A DNA stretch of 64,000 bases from Monomorium pharaonis (Eukaryota; Arthropoda; Insecta; Hymenoptera; Formicidae). Within the stretch, counting starts at the first letter, position 1. Every line of letters begins with the position of its first letter. The notes under the pieces are model-generated. The model did not search any database and was not told the DNA's origin. It saw only the letters and a program-made list of their open reading frames with translations. Below, piece by piece: positions 10,801 to 22,230 of the stretch. The translations under genes and the position numbers were made by a program. The DNA lies in the NCBI RefSeq assembly GCF_013373865.1, contig NC_050470.1, positions 11,268,373 to 11,332,372 of the forward strand, in the 5' to 3' direction.

Positions 10801-13036
10801 CTAGCAAATTTTACCCTGTTATTTGCATAAAATATGCGTCATACTATTTACAACAAGCCTTGCCAGCAAAAGCTAAGCTTAATGCGGACACACCTTGTCG
10901 TAATTTTGTTGCAAAGGTTTGCTCGAGTTTGCGGCAAACTTCGCGCAGAGTTTGCGTCATTTTGCTAGCTGGGAATATATTTTAATATATGTTATCGATG
11001 TGCTATTTTCCACGTTTGCATTACAGTATAAACGCAGTCTTTTTTAAAACTAACTGATACTGTTATTAATATTGCAAATTTGTGCATTTTTTAAAGAAAA
11101 ACAGTCGAGTTAAATATTGAAGAAAAACATTAATAATTTTACAATATTTCAGTATTATTTGTTTAGACATCACAGTTTATAGACGTAGTCTTTCTACAAT
11201 ATTAATACTAACTAATAATGCTATCAATATTGCAAATTTTTGTATTTAAAAAAAAAACAGCCATGTTAAATATTGAAAAAAAAAACACTAATGATTTTGC
11301 ACTATTTCAATATTATCTGTTTTTTTTTTAATTCTTTCGGAGGCATGGCGGAACCAATTAATTATGTTTAATTCTATCTCTGTTATATTTGTTATTTCAA
11401 AATAAAAAAAGAATTTTTATAATTTGTAATTGATTGTTTAAATAATTTCAATGAGTAATTTTTAGTTAATATAAAAAATTAAGCATTTTAGTTAATTTAT
11501 ATGGATGTAAAAATTATTAAGACCGAGAAAATTATTCAAAATAAATATTAACATTGTGTTAAATAAAAGTTGGTCATAGTCCATTACAAATAACGTTCAA
11601 CAATTTAATTTTCTTACAATAATTTGTATATTGCTTAAAACATGTTATTTGTAATGGGTTATACTCAAATTTTACTTAATATTATAATATATTTTAAATT
11701 ATTTTCTCGTTTTAAACAATTTTATACAACTATAATTAACAAAAATGTTTAGTTTTTTATGTTTAACTCGTAACATTATTAGTTGAAAATATTTGAACAA
11801 TTAATAAAAAATGTATAAACAATATTTTTTTTTATTTTGAAATAATTAAAAATATACTTTGTATAAATTTTATTGATTATTACGATATACAATACAAATT
11901 ATATTAGCATTGTTATCTTCACGATAATATATATCTGATATTTCAGGACGTCTGGAATGTCTTTCGGACGTTCTATTGTTGTGATTTAATGCGACGTCCG
12001 GATAACATACTTTGGACATCCCGCGGACATCCAAAATATGAGGACATAAACAGGACTTTTCAGGACACATATAAGACATCCGAAGGACGTCCGTGTGTTG
12101 TGTGGGTTGAATTCTAATGAAAGTATATTAGACATTGAACAGCCTTCTGTAACTGTTGGACGCCATCTCCATCAATTATATGGGAAAGACTATAACGAAG
12201 AGGGAGAACAGGTAAATTTATATTTTATATTATCGTATTTATGTAACAATTTTTATATAGGAAATTGTTTTTTTTATGAATTAGTTGTAAAGTAGTACTC
12301 GCATATTTTATATACTATTGTATATGTTTTTGAACGATATTTATAAGGCTTTAAACTTGTCGACCTAGAGCTTAAATATTTTAATGTTTTTTTACATATT
12401 TTTAATGGACGCGTTAGAAAAAGGAATAAACTCAGTGAGCTCTTAATGATTCTTTAAGATGATTAGTTCTTGCGTTTTGCGTTTGGTTTTGCTCTCAATA
12501 TTGATATAGAAACCATCAATATAGTAAAAACCAATAGTAAAAAATAAAGAATCAAATAAATTTTTGACAATCTTTATAGGTGATATTGCTACGAGATGTT
12601 TACTGTAAATCTTCAACCTTGACTTTTGCTCTTGGCTCTTCGTCAAAAACTACACATTTTGTTCGAAAACTGGTGCTTGGAGTATACAAAAAAGAAATTT
12701 TCAAAAAAGGACAAAATCAGGTTACTTTAACAGGATTTGCATCTCGTTCTTTAGGAAAAACACCTGAAAGTAAATATTACAGTATCGATCCCGTAGCTAA
12801 GTCGGCAATAATAAGTAAGTTTTTTTTACATAGATCTTGTACAATATAATTATGTTATATTTTATTATTTTTATGTTGTAGATTGTAGAAAATATGATTC
12901 ATCTTATTTTGTTTTAGAATATGCAAAAGCTGTGGGAAAGAAAACAAATTGGCCATATGTTCATACTAAGGATTTAGAAAGAACCTTATCTCAAAGAATA
13001 GGTGAATTAAAGCGTGATGCTTTGCGCGATGCATAA
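7845..13036 (+). CDS. BEN-domain protein gene, one exon interrupted by a transposon
   Basis: Exons with GT-AG borders and matching phases: 7845-8035 (Lys/Arg-rich), 8251-8605 (coiled-coil-like AKLQKKLQEAKAKN; may contain a short intron), 8678-8737, 9485-9596 joined to 12109-12211, 12580-12814, and 12918-13036 ending in TAA. The last two exons encode a BEN-type DNA-binding domain (SKTTHFVRKLVLGVYKK ... LSQRIGELKRDALRDA). BEN proteins are chromatin or transcription factors. Translation starts upstream and the first exons are not identified. The fourth exon is split by a 2510-bp element (9597-12106). Removing it with one TT copy restores an in-frame join (ENIT to LNSNESILDIEQ). If the element is not spliced out, the protein stops early. 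Confidence 0.7.
8975..9132. mobile_element. 158-bp foldback MITE, copy 1 (in a BEN gene intron)
   Basis: A nearly perfect palindrome centred on ACACGTGTGT. The ends are CCTACCAAACACC and TTTGTGTTTGCTGGG, flanked by AC on both sides (2-bp duplication). A second copy in opposite orientation is at 26772-26923. Confidence 0.85.
9930..10973. mobile_element. CCCAGCTAGC element nested in the BEN-exon element
   Basis: Inverted ends CCCAGCTAGC and GCTAGCTGGG, flanked by AA/AA. The interior is full of AGCAAGGTTTGC and TTTGCGGCAAA-like words. No transposase frame was seen; apparent reading frames on both strands follow the short repeats. Confidence 0.7.
10620..10812. repeat. Tandem ~53-bp repeats, about four units
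   Basis: Successive copies of TTGCCACAAATTTGCTATCA followed by a GTACAGCAAGRTTTGC-like half. They make up part of the motif array of the nested CCCAGCTAGC element. Confidence 0.75.
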
Positions 13037-13291
13037 TGTGCAATATTATTAGCTCATAAAAGCTTATAATTTTTAATTACAAAGATTGTTTCGATAAAAT
13101 TTAAAAAAGTATTTACATGTTGAATTACAATTTTCGTATATTTAATAAAAAGTTAATATTAGTTTCTCTTTTAAAGTTAGAAATATTACTGTTATTTTCA
13201 CAAGCTAGCATAAATTTAATTTCAATTTTATTACGTTTAACACAGAATAAACATAAAAATAATTATCTAAAGTATTCTTATTTTATTTTAG

Positions 13292-13844
13292 TTTGTCTTA
13301 CTTGGAGGCAGTAATACGAGAAACGTTAAGAATTGAAACAATCACAGTTAGCACAGTTCATAGATGTGCAAGAAAAACTACTTTAGGCGGCTATGAAATA
13401 CCTGAAAACACTCCAATTTTCATTAACTTGGCAGCGATACATCATGATTCTGACTTGTGGGGCGATCCTGAAGTTTTTAGACCGGAAAGATTTCTGAAGG
13501 AAGATGGGCAATTAGCCAAAGATTTTTAACTTTTTTTGGTTTTGGTAAGTCGATGTACATAATCTAATAAAGATTAACAAATTTTACTGAACTTTGTATA
13601 AAGTACTATTACATTAGTTTTAATAATGACAATAAAAATAATTTTCTTTCTGTACTTTTATCTAGGTCATCAATTATGTCCAGGTGAAACTTATGCTAGA
13701 TTTAACATATTCGGGACATTGGTTCTTTTTCTATAAAACTTCAACTTTTTTTTCGTTGAAGGTCAGCCATTGAGCCTCGAGGATAAGGATTCGGGTACAG
13801 TCGTCCTTCCCAAAGATCTATGGATACGCTTCGAATCACGTTAA
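13292..13844 (+). pseudogene. Clan-2-like P450 two-exon fragment, tandem unit 1
   Basis: Exons 13292-13544 and 13666-13844. It carries ETLR, the FRPERF meander and HQLCPGETYARFN, ending WIRFESR. It shares with all other copies the frameshift before FGFG and the TAA after VLFL. It reads GDPEVFRPERF, as does the left-arm copy, unlike units two and three. N-terminal and I-helix exons are absent. Confidence 0.85.
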
Positions 13845-14667
13845 TATTCGTTATTTAATTATTTTATCGACAAGCAATCTTTGAAATCAAGCAACGTCGG
13901 CCTAAATATACTATAAAGAAAATTGGAAAGATATCTATCATATCCAAAACATATGAGTAAACCTCACAATAAGTAAATCAAAATGAATTTCACGTATTCT
14001 CTTTTCTATCATCTTTAATTTTTTTTTCTTTTCCTTCTCCTCTTCTTCTTTCTTCCGGTGTCGCGATATTACCGCTCGGCCAGCGACACCGCGACATAGC
14101 ACAAGCTCCCATCTCCTATGAACACACACTCTCTCTCTTTTTCTCTCGTTCTTACGCGCAACTATACGCGTATGAGACACGGCACGCGCGCCTGACTCAC
14201 CGTGCGCGATTTCAGGCACGCGAAAACACACCCGAACGTAACAATCCCCAATTTCATTAAAAAATCTTTTATATTGATTATGAAGAAAATATGTTTTTTA
14301 ATAATTCATATTATTTATTACTTTATTATTTTTAATTTCAGTAAAAAAGAATTATATTTTAATTTATTAATGCTTTTTAAAATTAAAAACAAAAATTATT
14401 CCAAATATGTAGTTAATAAAAATATTTAAAATGTATGCTTAATTTATGTATGAAAAGAAAGAAATGTATTATAATGTGTTGCATAATGCTACAAAAATCG
14501 ATTTAGTTTATTTTATCTTTATATGAGAAGTTAATATTAGTTTTTCTTTTAACGTTAGAAACATTAATGTTATTTTCACATGTTAGCATAAATTTAATTT
14601 CAATTTTATTACGTTTAACACAGAATGAACAAAAATAATTATATAAAGTATTCTTATTTTATTTTAG

Positions 14668-15220
14668 TTTGTCTTACTTGGAGGCAGTAATACGAGAAAC
14701 GTTAAGAATTGAAACAATCACAGTTAGCACAGTTCATAGATGTGCAAGAAAAACTACTTTAGGCGGCTATGAAATACCTGAAAACACTCCAATTTTCATT
14801 AACTTGGCAGCGATACATCATGATTCTGACTTGTGGGGCGATCCTGAATTTTTTAGACCGGAAAGATTTCTGAAGGAAGATGGGCAATTAGCCAAAGATT
14901 TTTAACTTTTTTTGGTTTTGGTAAGTCGATGTACATAATCTAATAAAGATTAACAAATTTTACTGAACTTTGTATAAAGTACTATTACATTAGTTTTAAT
15001 AATGACAATAAAAATAATTTTCTTTCTGTACTTTTATCTAGGTCATCAATTATGTCCAGGTGAAACTTATGCTAGATTTAACATATTCGGGACATTGGTT
15101 CTTTTTCTATAAAACTTCAACTTTTTTTTCGTTGAAGGTCAGCCATTGAGCCTCGAGGATAAGGATTCGGGTACAGTCGTCCTTCCCAAAGATCTATGGA
15201 TACGCTTCGAATCACGTTAA
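14668..15220 (+). pseudogene. Clan-2-like P450 two-exon fragment, tandem unit 2
   Basis: Same structure as unit 1, with exons 14668-14920 and 15042-15220. It has the private change GDPEFFRPERF, shared only with unit 3. The upstream intron contains the 340-bp transposon end (about 13900-14244). Confidence 0.85.
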
Positions 15221-16043
15221 TATTCGTTATTTAATTATTTTATCGACAAGCAATCTTCGAAATCAAGCAACGTCGGCCTAAATATACTATAAAGAAAATT
15301 GGAAAGATATCTATCATATCCAAAACATATGAGTAAACCTCACAATAAGTGAATCAAAATGAATTTCACGTATTCTCTTTTCTATCATCTTTAATTTTTT
15401 TTTCTTTTCCTTCTCCTCTTCTTCTTTCTTCCGGTGTCGCGATATTACCGCTCGGCCAGCGACACCGCGACATAGCACAAGCTCCCATCTCCTATGAACA
15501 CACACTCTCTCTCTTTTTCTCTCGTTCTTACGCGCAACTATACGCGTATGAGACACGGCACGCGCGCCTGACTCACCGTGCGCGATTTCAGGCACGCGAA
15601 AACACACCCGAACGTAACAATCCCCAATTTCATTAAAAAATCTTTTATATTGATTATGAAGAAAATATGTTTTTTAATAATTCATATTATTTATTACTTT
15701 ATTATTTTTAATTTCAGTAAAAAAGAATTATATTTTAATTTATTAATGCTTTTTAAAATTAAAAACAAAAATTATTCCAAATATGTAGTTAATAAAAATA
15801 TTTAAAATGTATGCTTAATTTATGTATGAAAAGAAAGAAATGTATTATAATGTGTTGCATAATGCTACAAAAATCGATTTAGTTTATTTTATCTTTATAT
15901 GAGAAGTTAATATTAGTTTTTCTTTTAACGTTAGAAACATTAATGTTATTTTCACATGTTAGCATAAATTTAATTTCAATTTTATTACGTTTAACACAGA
16001 ATGAACAAAAATAATTATATAAAGTATTCTTATTTTATTTTAG

Positions 16044-16596
16044 TTTGTCTTACTTGGAGGCAGTAATACGAGAAACGTTAAGAATTGAAACAATCACAGT
16101 TAGCACAGTTCATAGATGTGCAAGAAAAACTACTTTAGGCGGCTATGAAATACCTGAAAACACTCCAATTTTCATTAACTTGGCAGCGATACATCATGAT
16201 TCTGACTTGTGGGGCGATCCTGAATTTTTTAGACCGGAAAGATTTCTGAAGGAAGATGGGCAATTAGCCAAAGATTTTTAACTTTTTTTGGTTTTGGTAA
16301 GTCGATGTACATAATCTAATAAAGATTAACAAATTTTACTGAACTTTGTATAAAGTACTATTACATTAGTTTTAATAATGACAATAAAAATAATTTTCTT
16401 TCTGTACTTTTATCTAGGTCATCAATTATGTCCAGGTGAAACTTATGCTAGATTTAACATATTCGGGACATTGGTTCTTTTTCTATAAAACTTCAACTTT
16501 TTTTTCGTTGAAGGTCAGCCATTGAGCCTCGAGGATAAGGATTCGGGTACAGTCGTCCTTCCCAAAGATCTATGGATACGCTTCGAATCACGTTAA
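16044..16596 (+). pseudogene. Clan-2-like P450 two-exon fragment, tandem unit 3
   Basis: Exons 16044-16296 and 16418-16596, same lesions, GDPEFFRPERF. This unit is continuous with the rest of the right inverted-repeat arm and is the direct partner of the left-arm copy at 4872-5423, although the left copy has V at the variable site. Confidence 0.85.
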
Positions 16597-16620
16597 TATT
16601 CGTTATTTAATTATTTTATC

Positions 16621-16680
16621 GACAAGCAATCTTCGAAATCAAGCAACGTCGGCGATGATTGACACTTGGATGGGTAACCG
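16621..16680 (+). ncRNA. 5S rRNA-like fragment (right arm)
   Basis: GAAATCAAGCAACGTCGGCG followed by ACTTGGATGGGTAACCG resembles the internal control region of 5S rRNA genes. Neither end of a 5S gene is present. The units at 13880-13899 and 15255-15275 end inside the same sequence, so the tandem junction fell here. Confidence 0.5.
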
Positions 16681-17036
16681 TTTTTTCAAATACAGAGATT
16701 AAAAACATGCTTTAACAAATACGATCGCGGCTTGGCTGAAACATGTATAGTCTTCTTTTTCTTACGAAATAACCGTAGCAATAATTAGAATTTTTTATTT
16801 TTTGTTCAAGTTGTTTTTAATACTCAAAAACTTTTAAAAATCCTTAGTAGAAATATTTAAAAATTTTTTTAATTAATCAGAATTTTTTATTTTTTAAATT
16901 TTTCCGAAAACGTTCCAATTCTTATAAAAAAATGCAATCCATGTAAATTGCAAGCAGAGTAAAGTCTACATAGGTTAGCGACTTGGTCAGGGCGGGTGTG
17001 GTAGGAGGGGCCGAAGGCTCCCCTTGCACCTCCCCC

Positions 17037-17037
17037 C

Positions 17038-17068
<31 letters not shown>

Positions 17069-17325
17069 CGCGTGCGTGCAAAGCATTCACTGCATCACAT
17101 GGGTTTGCGACTTTCCGTGTGTGCATTTGGTCCGTGCGCATATGCAGTGTGCGCATTTGGTCTGTGTCCGTTTATTACTGTGTCCGTTTATTACTGTGTC
17201 CGTTTGTTACTGTGTCCGTTTTTTACTGTGTCCGTTTCTTACTGTGTCCGTTTGTTACTGTGTCCGTTTGTTACTGTGTCTGTTTGTTACTGTCTCCGTT
17301 TTACTCAGCCTGCTGTGTCCGTTTA
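17037..17325. repeat. GT microsatellite and 16-bp minisatellite (right arm)
   Basis: (GT)n at about 17037-17064, then about nine to ten units of TGTCCGTTTGTTACTG-type repeats at 17158-17325. Mirror of 4141-4430, with a shorter dinucleotide run. Confidence 0.85.
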
Positions 17326-18394
17326 TTACTGTGCGTATCTGGACTCATTCTAATAAAGAGACATGATAATGCAACTTTACACGCGTTTCATTAACAGATG
17401 TGCACTAATGACGAGAACTCAATTACTATTTACGGATTGGTAGATATATAAGTGAAATCAAATGATCATTTTAAATTACAGAGAGACTCGAATCCATTCG
17501 AGCATACTGTACATATAGCGTTGATAAGTTACGTTATCATTATTATCATTGTAATTACTCAAGAAAATCACATATTTATTGTGTGACATATCTTACTGGA
17601 CGAAAACAGACAAAAAATAGGGGAAATTATGATATTGGAAAGTATATATATCGCGCATTCTGACAGAGAAATGTTCATTTAGTTCTTACAAATAGCAGAC
17701 GACGTTTGATTTACGTAAGTTTCTACATTTTATTTGATAAAGATGTAAAGACGAATTTAAATAAAAAATTTTATCATTAAATCTACTATTTTAAATTTTG
17801 ACTGTTAATCAATGATGTGATATCTTTTTTGCGAGTGTTTATTAAATTTTACAAATTCAAGTTAAATACTTGGGAGTTTTGATGTCTTTAAGTAATATTC
17901 ACGCTTACAATTTTTTTAAATTAAAATGGTGAATTTTAAAATCATAAAAATTATGAAATTAAAAATTGAATCTGTGACTTTAATTAATATCTACATTACA
18001 TTGAAAAAAGTTAGTTAATTTAAGTTAACTAAATTTTTTGATTAAATTTTTTCAGAAGAGTGTATTTATTAATTTAAATATATAAATATTTGAATTAAAG
18101 AGATTTAATTGTGTTAAAAAATTGAGTCAAATTAGCTGTTTTTTTCTTAGTGTAATGCTCAATATATGCGTATATATAATTATTCTGCGTAAGTTCCAAG
18201 ATTCTCCGGATAGTTAATATAATTTAATAAACAACTAAATAGTATCTAATACGTTACAAGTTAATCGCGCGTGCGTATTACTATTTTTTAGAAACAAATA
18301 TAGGGTTTTTTTTATTATGCAAAGTGGACAATGGCACTCATAACGGCTTACTGGGCCCTGGATGACATAATAGTTCTAATGACTGTCGTTAATT

Positions 18395-18592
18395 CCCATA
18401 TAGCACAGAAACCTTCTAGAGATATTTCAGAAAAGTTTCAAGTGAAAAGTGAAACATTTCAGAAACGTTTTCCAGATGTTTCTGAGACAGCTCTTAGACA
18501 GCCCTGAGATAGCAAAAGCATCGCGGACATTTTGCTACCTCAGAGCTGTCTCAGAATTGTCTCAGAAATATTTTAAAACGCTTCTGAAATGA
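18395..18592. mobile_element. CCCATATAGCAC-ended short-motif element (right arm)
   Basis: Starts CCCATATAGCACAGAAACC and is filled with TTTCTGAGACAG-like words. Reverse-complement partner of 2872-3069. It ends just before the CYP6-like first exon. Confidence 0.45.
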
Positions 18593-18604
18593 TTTACATT
18601 TCAC

Positions 18605-20332
18605 GCATTTGGTCTATGTCCGTTTCACTCAGCTTGCTGTATCTGTTTATTACTGCGCGCATCTGGGACGCTTCCTCTATCTTTACATGACACGTAAATA
18701 CAACTGCTGGAAGAAACGAGGCGTTTTTGAACTGCCACCGACACCAATTTTTGGCAATTTCTCGGATATTATGTTTATGAAGAAAAATCCTGGACATCTT
18801 ATGAAAGATTTGTATGATCAAGGGAAAGGAATGCCCTACATCGGACTTTACTTATTAGACAAGCCGTGCTTGATGGTTCGCAATCGGGAGCTAGTTAAAA
18901 GCGTTCTAATATAGGACTTCAACTACTTCGCTGATCGACATACCTCGCTTGATACTAATGATCGTCTAGGTTATGCCAATCTCTTCTTTATTAAAAATCC
19001 AGCTTGGAAGACCTTAATAACAAAGTTGACACCAACCTTCACGTCTGGCAAGCTTAAAAAGATGTTCGAACTGATGTTAGAATGTGGAATAGAAAAATCT
19101 TGATACGCATCTCGAGTCGCTGAAATTGAAAGGTAAGGGCTGAATTTATGAAACTACATCAAATGTCGATGGACATAAAAATCACTATTACTGTCAAATC
19201 ATTGGAACGACAACATTAAATCGATACGTTGACGGCAGAAAAAGGAATGGACATGGAAATGAGAGATTTAACCGCCAAATTTGCTACGGACATAGTTGGT
19301 ATTACTGCCTACTTAATGTGAACTTATTGAATAATCCAGATGCCAAATTCCGAAAATACGGTAGAATAATTTTTTAGTTTGACCTTTTCCGCGGTTTCGA
19401 ATTTCTCTCGATTTTATTTTTTCCAACTCTAGTTCGTTGGAACGGTATGAAAACATTTGGCAAGGATGCCACAAAGTTCTTGCGTAAAGTTCTTTGGGAG
19501 ACTCTCTCTGAACGCATGAATTCTGGTAAAAAGAGAAATGATCTCATTGATACGCTTATTGAACTGAAAAAAACTTGTAAAGATCTGGACATTGGAGGAG
19601 GATTTAGTAAGTAAATGTGATTGTTCAAACATTTTTAATGCACACATTTTTTAATTTACACCTAAAAAAACAGAATACCCATTTAATTTGTTTGAGTAAT
19701 GATTTCCACAGCTAGAAATAAATTATAGTAACAATTTTGAAAAATACAAATTAAAATTTTAGAATTTGAAGGGGACGAGTAGCGCAAGCGGCTGTTTTTT
19801 CACAGCTGGTTATAAGACTTCTTCAACAGTAATGCCTTTCCCTTTGTATGAACTCGCGATACGTTCCAAAATACAAGATAGACTCAGGAAAGAAATTCTT
19901 GATGCGCTCCACTGATGACAAAATCACATATGATATGTAATGCAAAGACCGTACATTATTTTTTTACTGTGAAAAAATGTCATGAATAAAACAAATGAAT
20001 TTTAACGTCATTGCCAAGCCAGCTTAAAATATTTATTTTATCAGGTTTGTTCACTGCAATATTTCAACATGGTAGTGTCCGAAACTTTGAGAATGTATCC
20101 GCCGTTGGCATTTCTAGATCGCTTAACAGTGGAAACTTACAAGGTGCCAAATTCCGATTTAGTTCTCGAAAAAGGTACGCCAGTTTATATTTCAATGCTT
20201 GGCATACACTATGACCTGGAATACTTTCCTGATCCGAAAAAATATGATACAGAGCAATTAGCAAATAGAATAAACGTAATATTCCGTCATATGCCTATAT
20301 TCTATTTGAAGAGAGTCCACGTATATGTATAG
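18605..20332 (+). pseudogene. CYP6-like cytochrome P450 pseudogene (right-arm copy)
   Basis: Exon order: 18609-19132 (hinge ELPPTPIFGNF; helix words FADRHTSLDTND and TPTFTSGKLKKMF), about 19225-19375 (EMRDLTAKFATDIVG), 19433-19606 (KRNDLIDTLIELKK), about 19770-19940 (I-helix TAGYKTSSTVM, then KIQDRLRKEILDAL) and 20045-20332 (ETLRMYPPLAFLDR ... ESPRICIG, donor GTAAGG). The C-terminal exon after CIG is not found. An in-frame TAG precedes DFNYF, and there are frameshifts near 19093, in the second exon, in the I-helix exon and before the heme loop. Where other P450s usually have AGFETSS this copy reads AGYKTSS. Confidence 0.85.
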
Positions 20333-20533
20333 GTAAGGACATCGATTTTAAATTACGGAAATTCTAATGATACGGAAATTAACAAATTATCAAATAGTTA
20401 TCAAATCACAAATTAATAATCTAAAGTACAAATTTAATTTTTTGATTTGTTATATAGAAATCACATATATTTATCTACAAGACAATTACATATACTCAAT
20501 ATATTCAATAATCAGTCCACTTTTATATTTATG

Positions 20534-20802
20534 CACTGAGAAAAAAATTTTTTTAAATACATTTAAGAAACTCGTTTTCTTATTACAAACAAATATTTTT
20601 TTACAGCATCAAAACAATGTATGCCAGCAAATAAATATTTTATTCTCTTTTATGTAAATCATTTCGTACATTTTTTATTTTGTTCTTCTAAGTAATGATT
20701 TAATGACATCAATAGTATCATTATTAAACTGAAATAAATCATTTCTTTGTAATAAGAAAACCGAGTTTCTTAAATGTATTTAAAGAAACTTTTTTCTCAG
20801 TG
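20534..20802. mobile_element. 269-bp MITE with CACTGAGAAAAA ends, only in the right arm
   Basis: Inverted ends CACTGAGAAAAAAA and TTTTTTCTCAGTG with a long near-palindromic stem (GAAACTCG-TTTTCTTATTAC). It is flanked by TG/TG. The left arm (around 930) has the uninterrupted site with a single TG, giving a natural empty-site comparison. CACTG ends and a 2-bp duplication would fit a CACTA/CMC-type non-autonomous element (inference). Confidence 0.85.
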
Positions 20803-20832
20803 TGGAACTTGCAATCTTAATTATAATTTCAC

Positions 20833-22230
20833 GAACAGATAACATTACGTGGCATTTTACTAATGTCATTTATTTTACATATTTTTTAATTATAAAAATA
20901 TTGTGAAATGTTTCATCTATATGTACTACAGGCGCTCGTATGGTACTGTTACAAACAAAACTTGGAATCATTACAGCCTTGAGCAAATACAAAGTGTCAC
21001 CATGTGAGAAAACTCTAATACCAATTAATGGTTCTTGATCCAAAAGCTTCACTGACATCGCCATTTTATGGAGACTTACATCTCAATATCCGAAAACTTT
21101 ATTAAAATTAATAGCATGCTAATTAGAATGTGACTGCTTTTAAACCAAAGAAATTTTGTTCGATATTTTAAATGCATAAGTTATAATACTTGTATGTAAA
21201 TATCTTTCAATGCTTGAAGTCTTTATTTTAATATTTTAAAAATTAGTATTTTAAATATATTTTTAGACGTACAAGTTTTAAGTATAATGGAATAAGATAC
21301 AATGATAATTGAGAATCAAATCTTTAATACAATTATTTATATTTTTAGTTTAATTATAGAAAAATTGAAAATGTTTGTTATTGTTGCTTTAATCTTATTT
21401 TTATAATTTAATGTAAATATTTAGAAAAAAGTAAATATAATAAATAATTTTAATTAACAAGTGTGCAATTAACATAATTATTCTTGTGATTTAAAAATAT
21501 ATAAGTTTATAAAATTAAAAATTAATTCCTTTTCTTTCTCTTTATTAAAAATCCTTGCATTCAAAATAATATAAGCGGGAAACTATTATAAGGATGTAAT
21601 AGGGTTTTAATATTTTGTAGCGACTTATTTTTTTTGCGATATAGGTGCAGATAACTCTATTATGAGAAAAATGTTAAAAAGTAATACATTATTTTGAGTA
21701 ATTTAATTAATTTAATTAATATATAGTAGGAAACAAAGTATAAGCAATTAAAATTTAGTCCCGGGAAGGGAGAATATTTGGTTATGAGTGATTCTGAAAG
21801 CGCAATGTTGTGAGAATGGCCTTACCCTGGTTTCGCGAACTAATTGACGGATGATGTTGAAATAAAGGAGTACTTGAAGGGGAAAAGAAAATAGAAGGTT
21901 AATTGGGATTACTTTAATGATACGGGGAGATGAGTTTGCTAGCTTCGAAATTAGGAAATATTTTATTTCCTCATTAAGTCAGTTTATTTTTCTCTTAGTC
22001 AAATTTAATAAATTCCCGCGATCACTATCAGGAATTTAGAAGAAAAGGGCGTTGGTGTAGCTTATCTAGACTAGTTTTTACGCTTCCTACTTTCGGCTTA
22101 TTCAGCGTATAAGCAAATGCGTCTTTACTAGCTATCCTCAATTACTAATCTGAGCAGCTGCATTCACCATCTTTACCCCCAAATCAGTCTCGACAAGACA
22201 GCTATTATAGGTAAGAGTTATGTCTTGAGT
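20833..22230. other. AT-rich sequence without recognisable genes
   Basis: No long frames with coding character. Sequence around 21750-22200 is less AT-rich but matches nothing I can name. Confidence 0.5.

Larger units (their letters stand above)
9597..12106. mobile_element. 2.5 kb CCCACACAACAC element inserted in a BEN coding exon
   Basis: The ends are CCCACACAACACGCAGAC and GTCCGTGTGTTGTGTGGG (inverted), flanked by TT/TT. The subterminal ~150 bases on both sides are crowded with GGACATCC and GGACGTCC variants. The interior is AT-rich with no transposase frame, and a second element (9930-10973) is nested in it. It is non-autonomous. Precise removal restores the host reading frame, which supports these boundaries. 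Confidence 0.8.
13125..16651. repeat. Tandem array of the clan-2-like P450 cassette, 1376-bp period
   Basis: Equivalent exons start at 13292, 14668 and 16044, exactly 1376 bases apart. Full units run about 13900-15275 and 15276-16651; the first unit is partial. Each full unit starts in the transposon remnant (GCCTAAATATAC) and ends inside a 5S-like fragment (AAGCAACGTCGG). Units two and three look almost identical. The first unit keeps the exon but its upstream intron (13138-13260) is roughly 10 percent different by eye. Confidence 0.9.
15276..20832. repeat. Right arm of the ~5.3 kb inverted duplication
   Basis: Reverse complement of 901-6192. Length is 5557 bases, or about 5286 after removing the 269-bp MITE at 20534-20802 with its 2-bp duplication, against 5292 for the left arm. 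It includes unit 3 of the P450 array, the minisatellite, a CCCATATAGCAC-ended element and the CYP6-like pseudogene, all in plus orientation. Confidence 0.9.

Noticed and set aside
9595..12125. ATTCTAATGAAA present on both sides of the BEN-exon element as a long target duplication
   Set aside because: The words are not adjacent to the element ends. The 2-bp TT duplication restores the frame exactly, so the similarity is native exon sequence.
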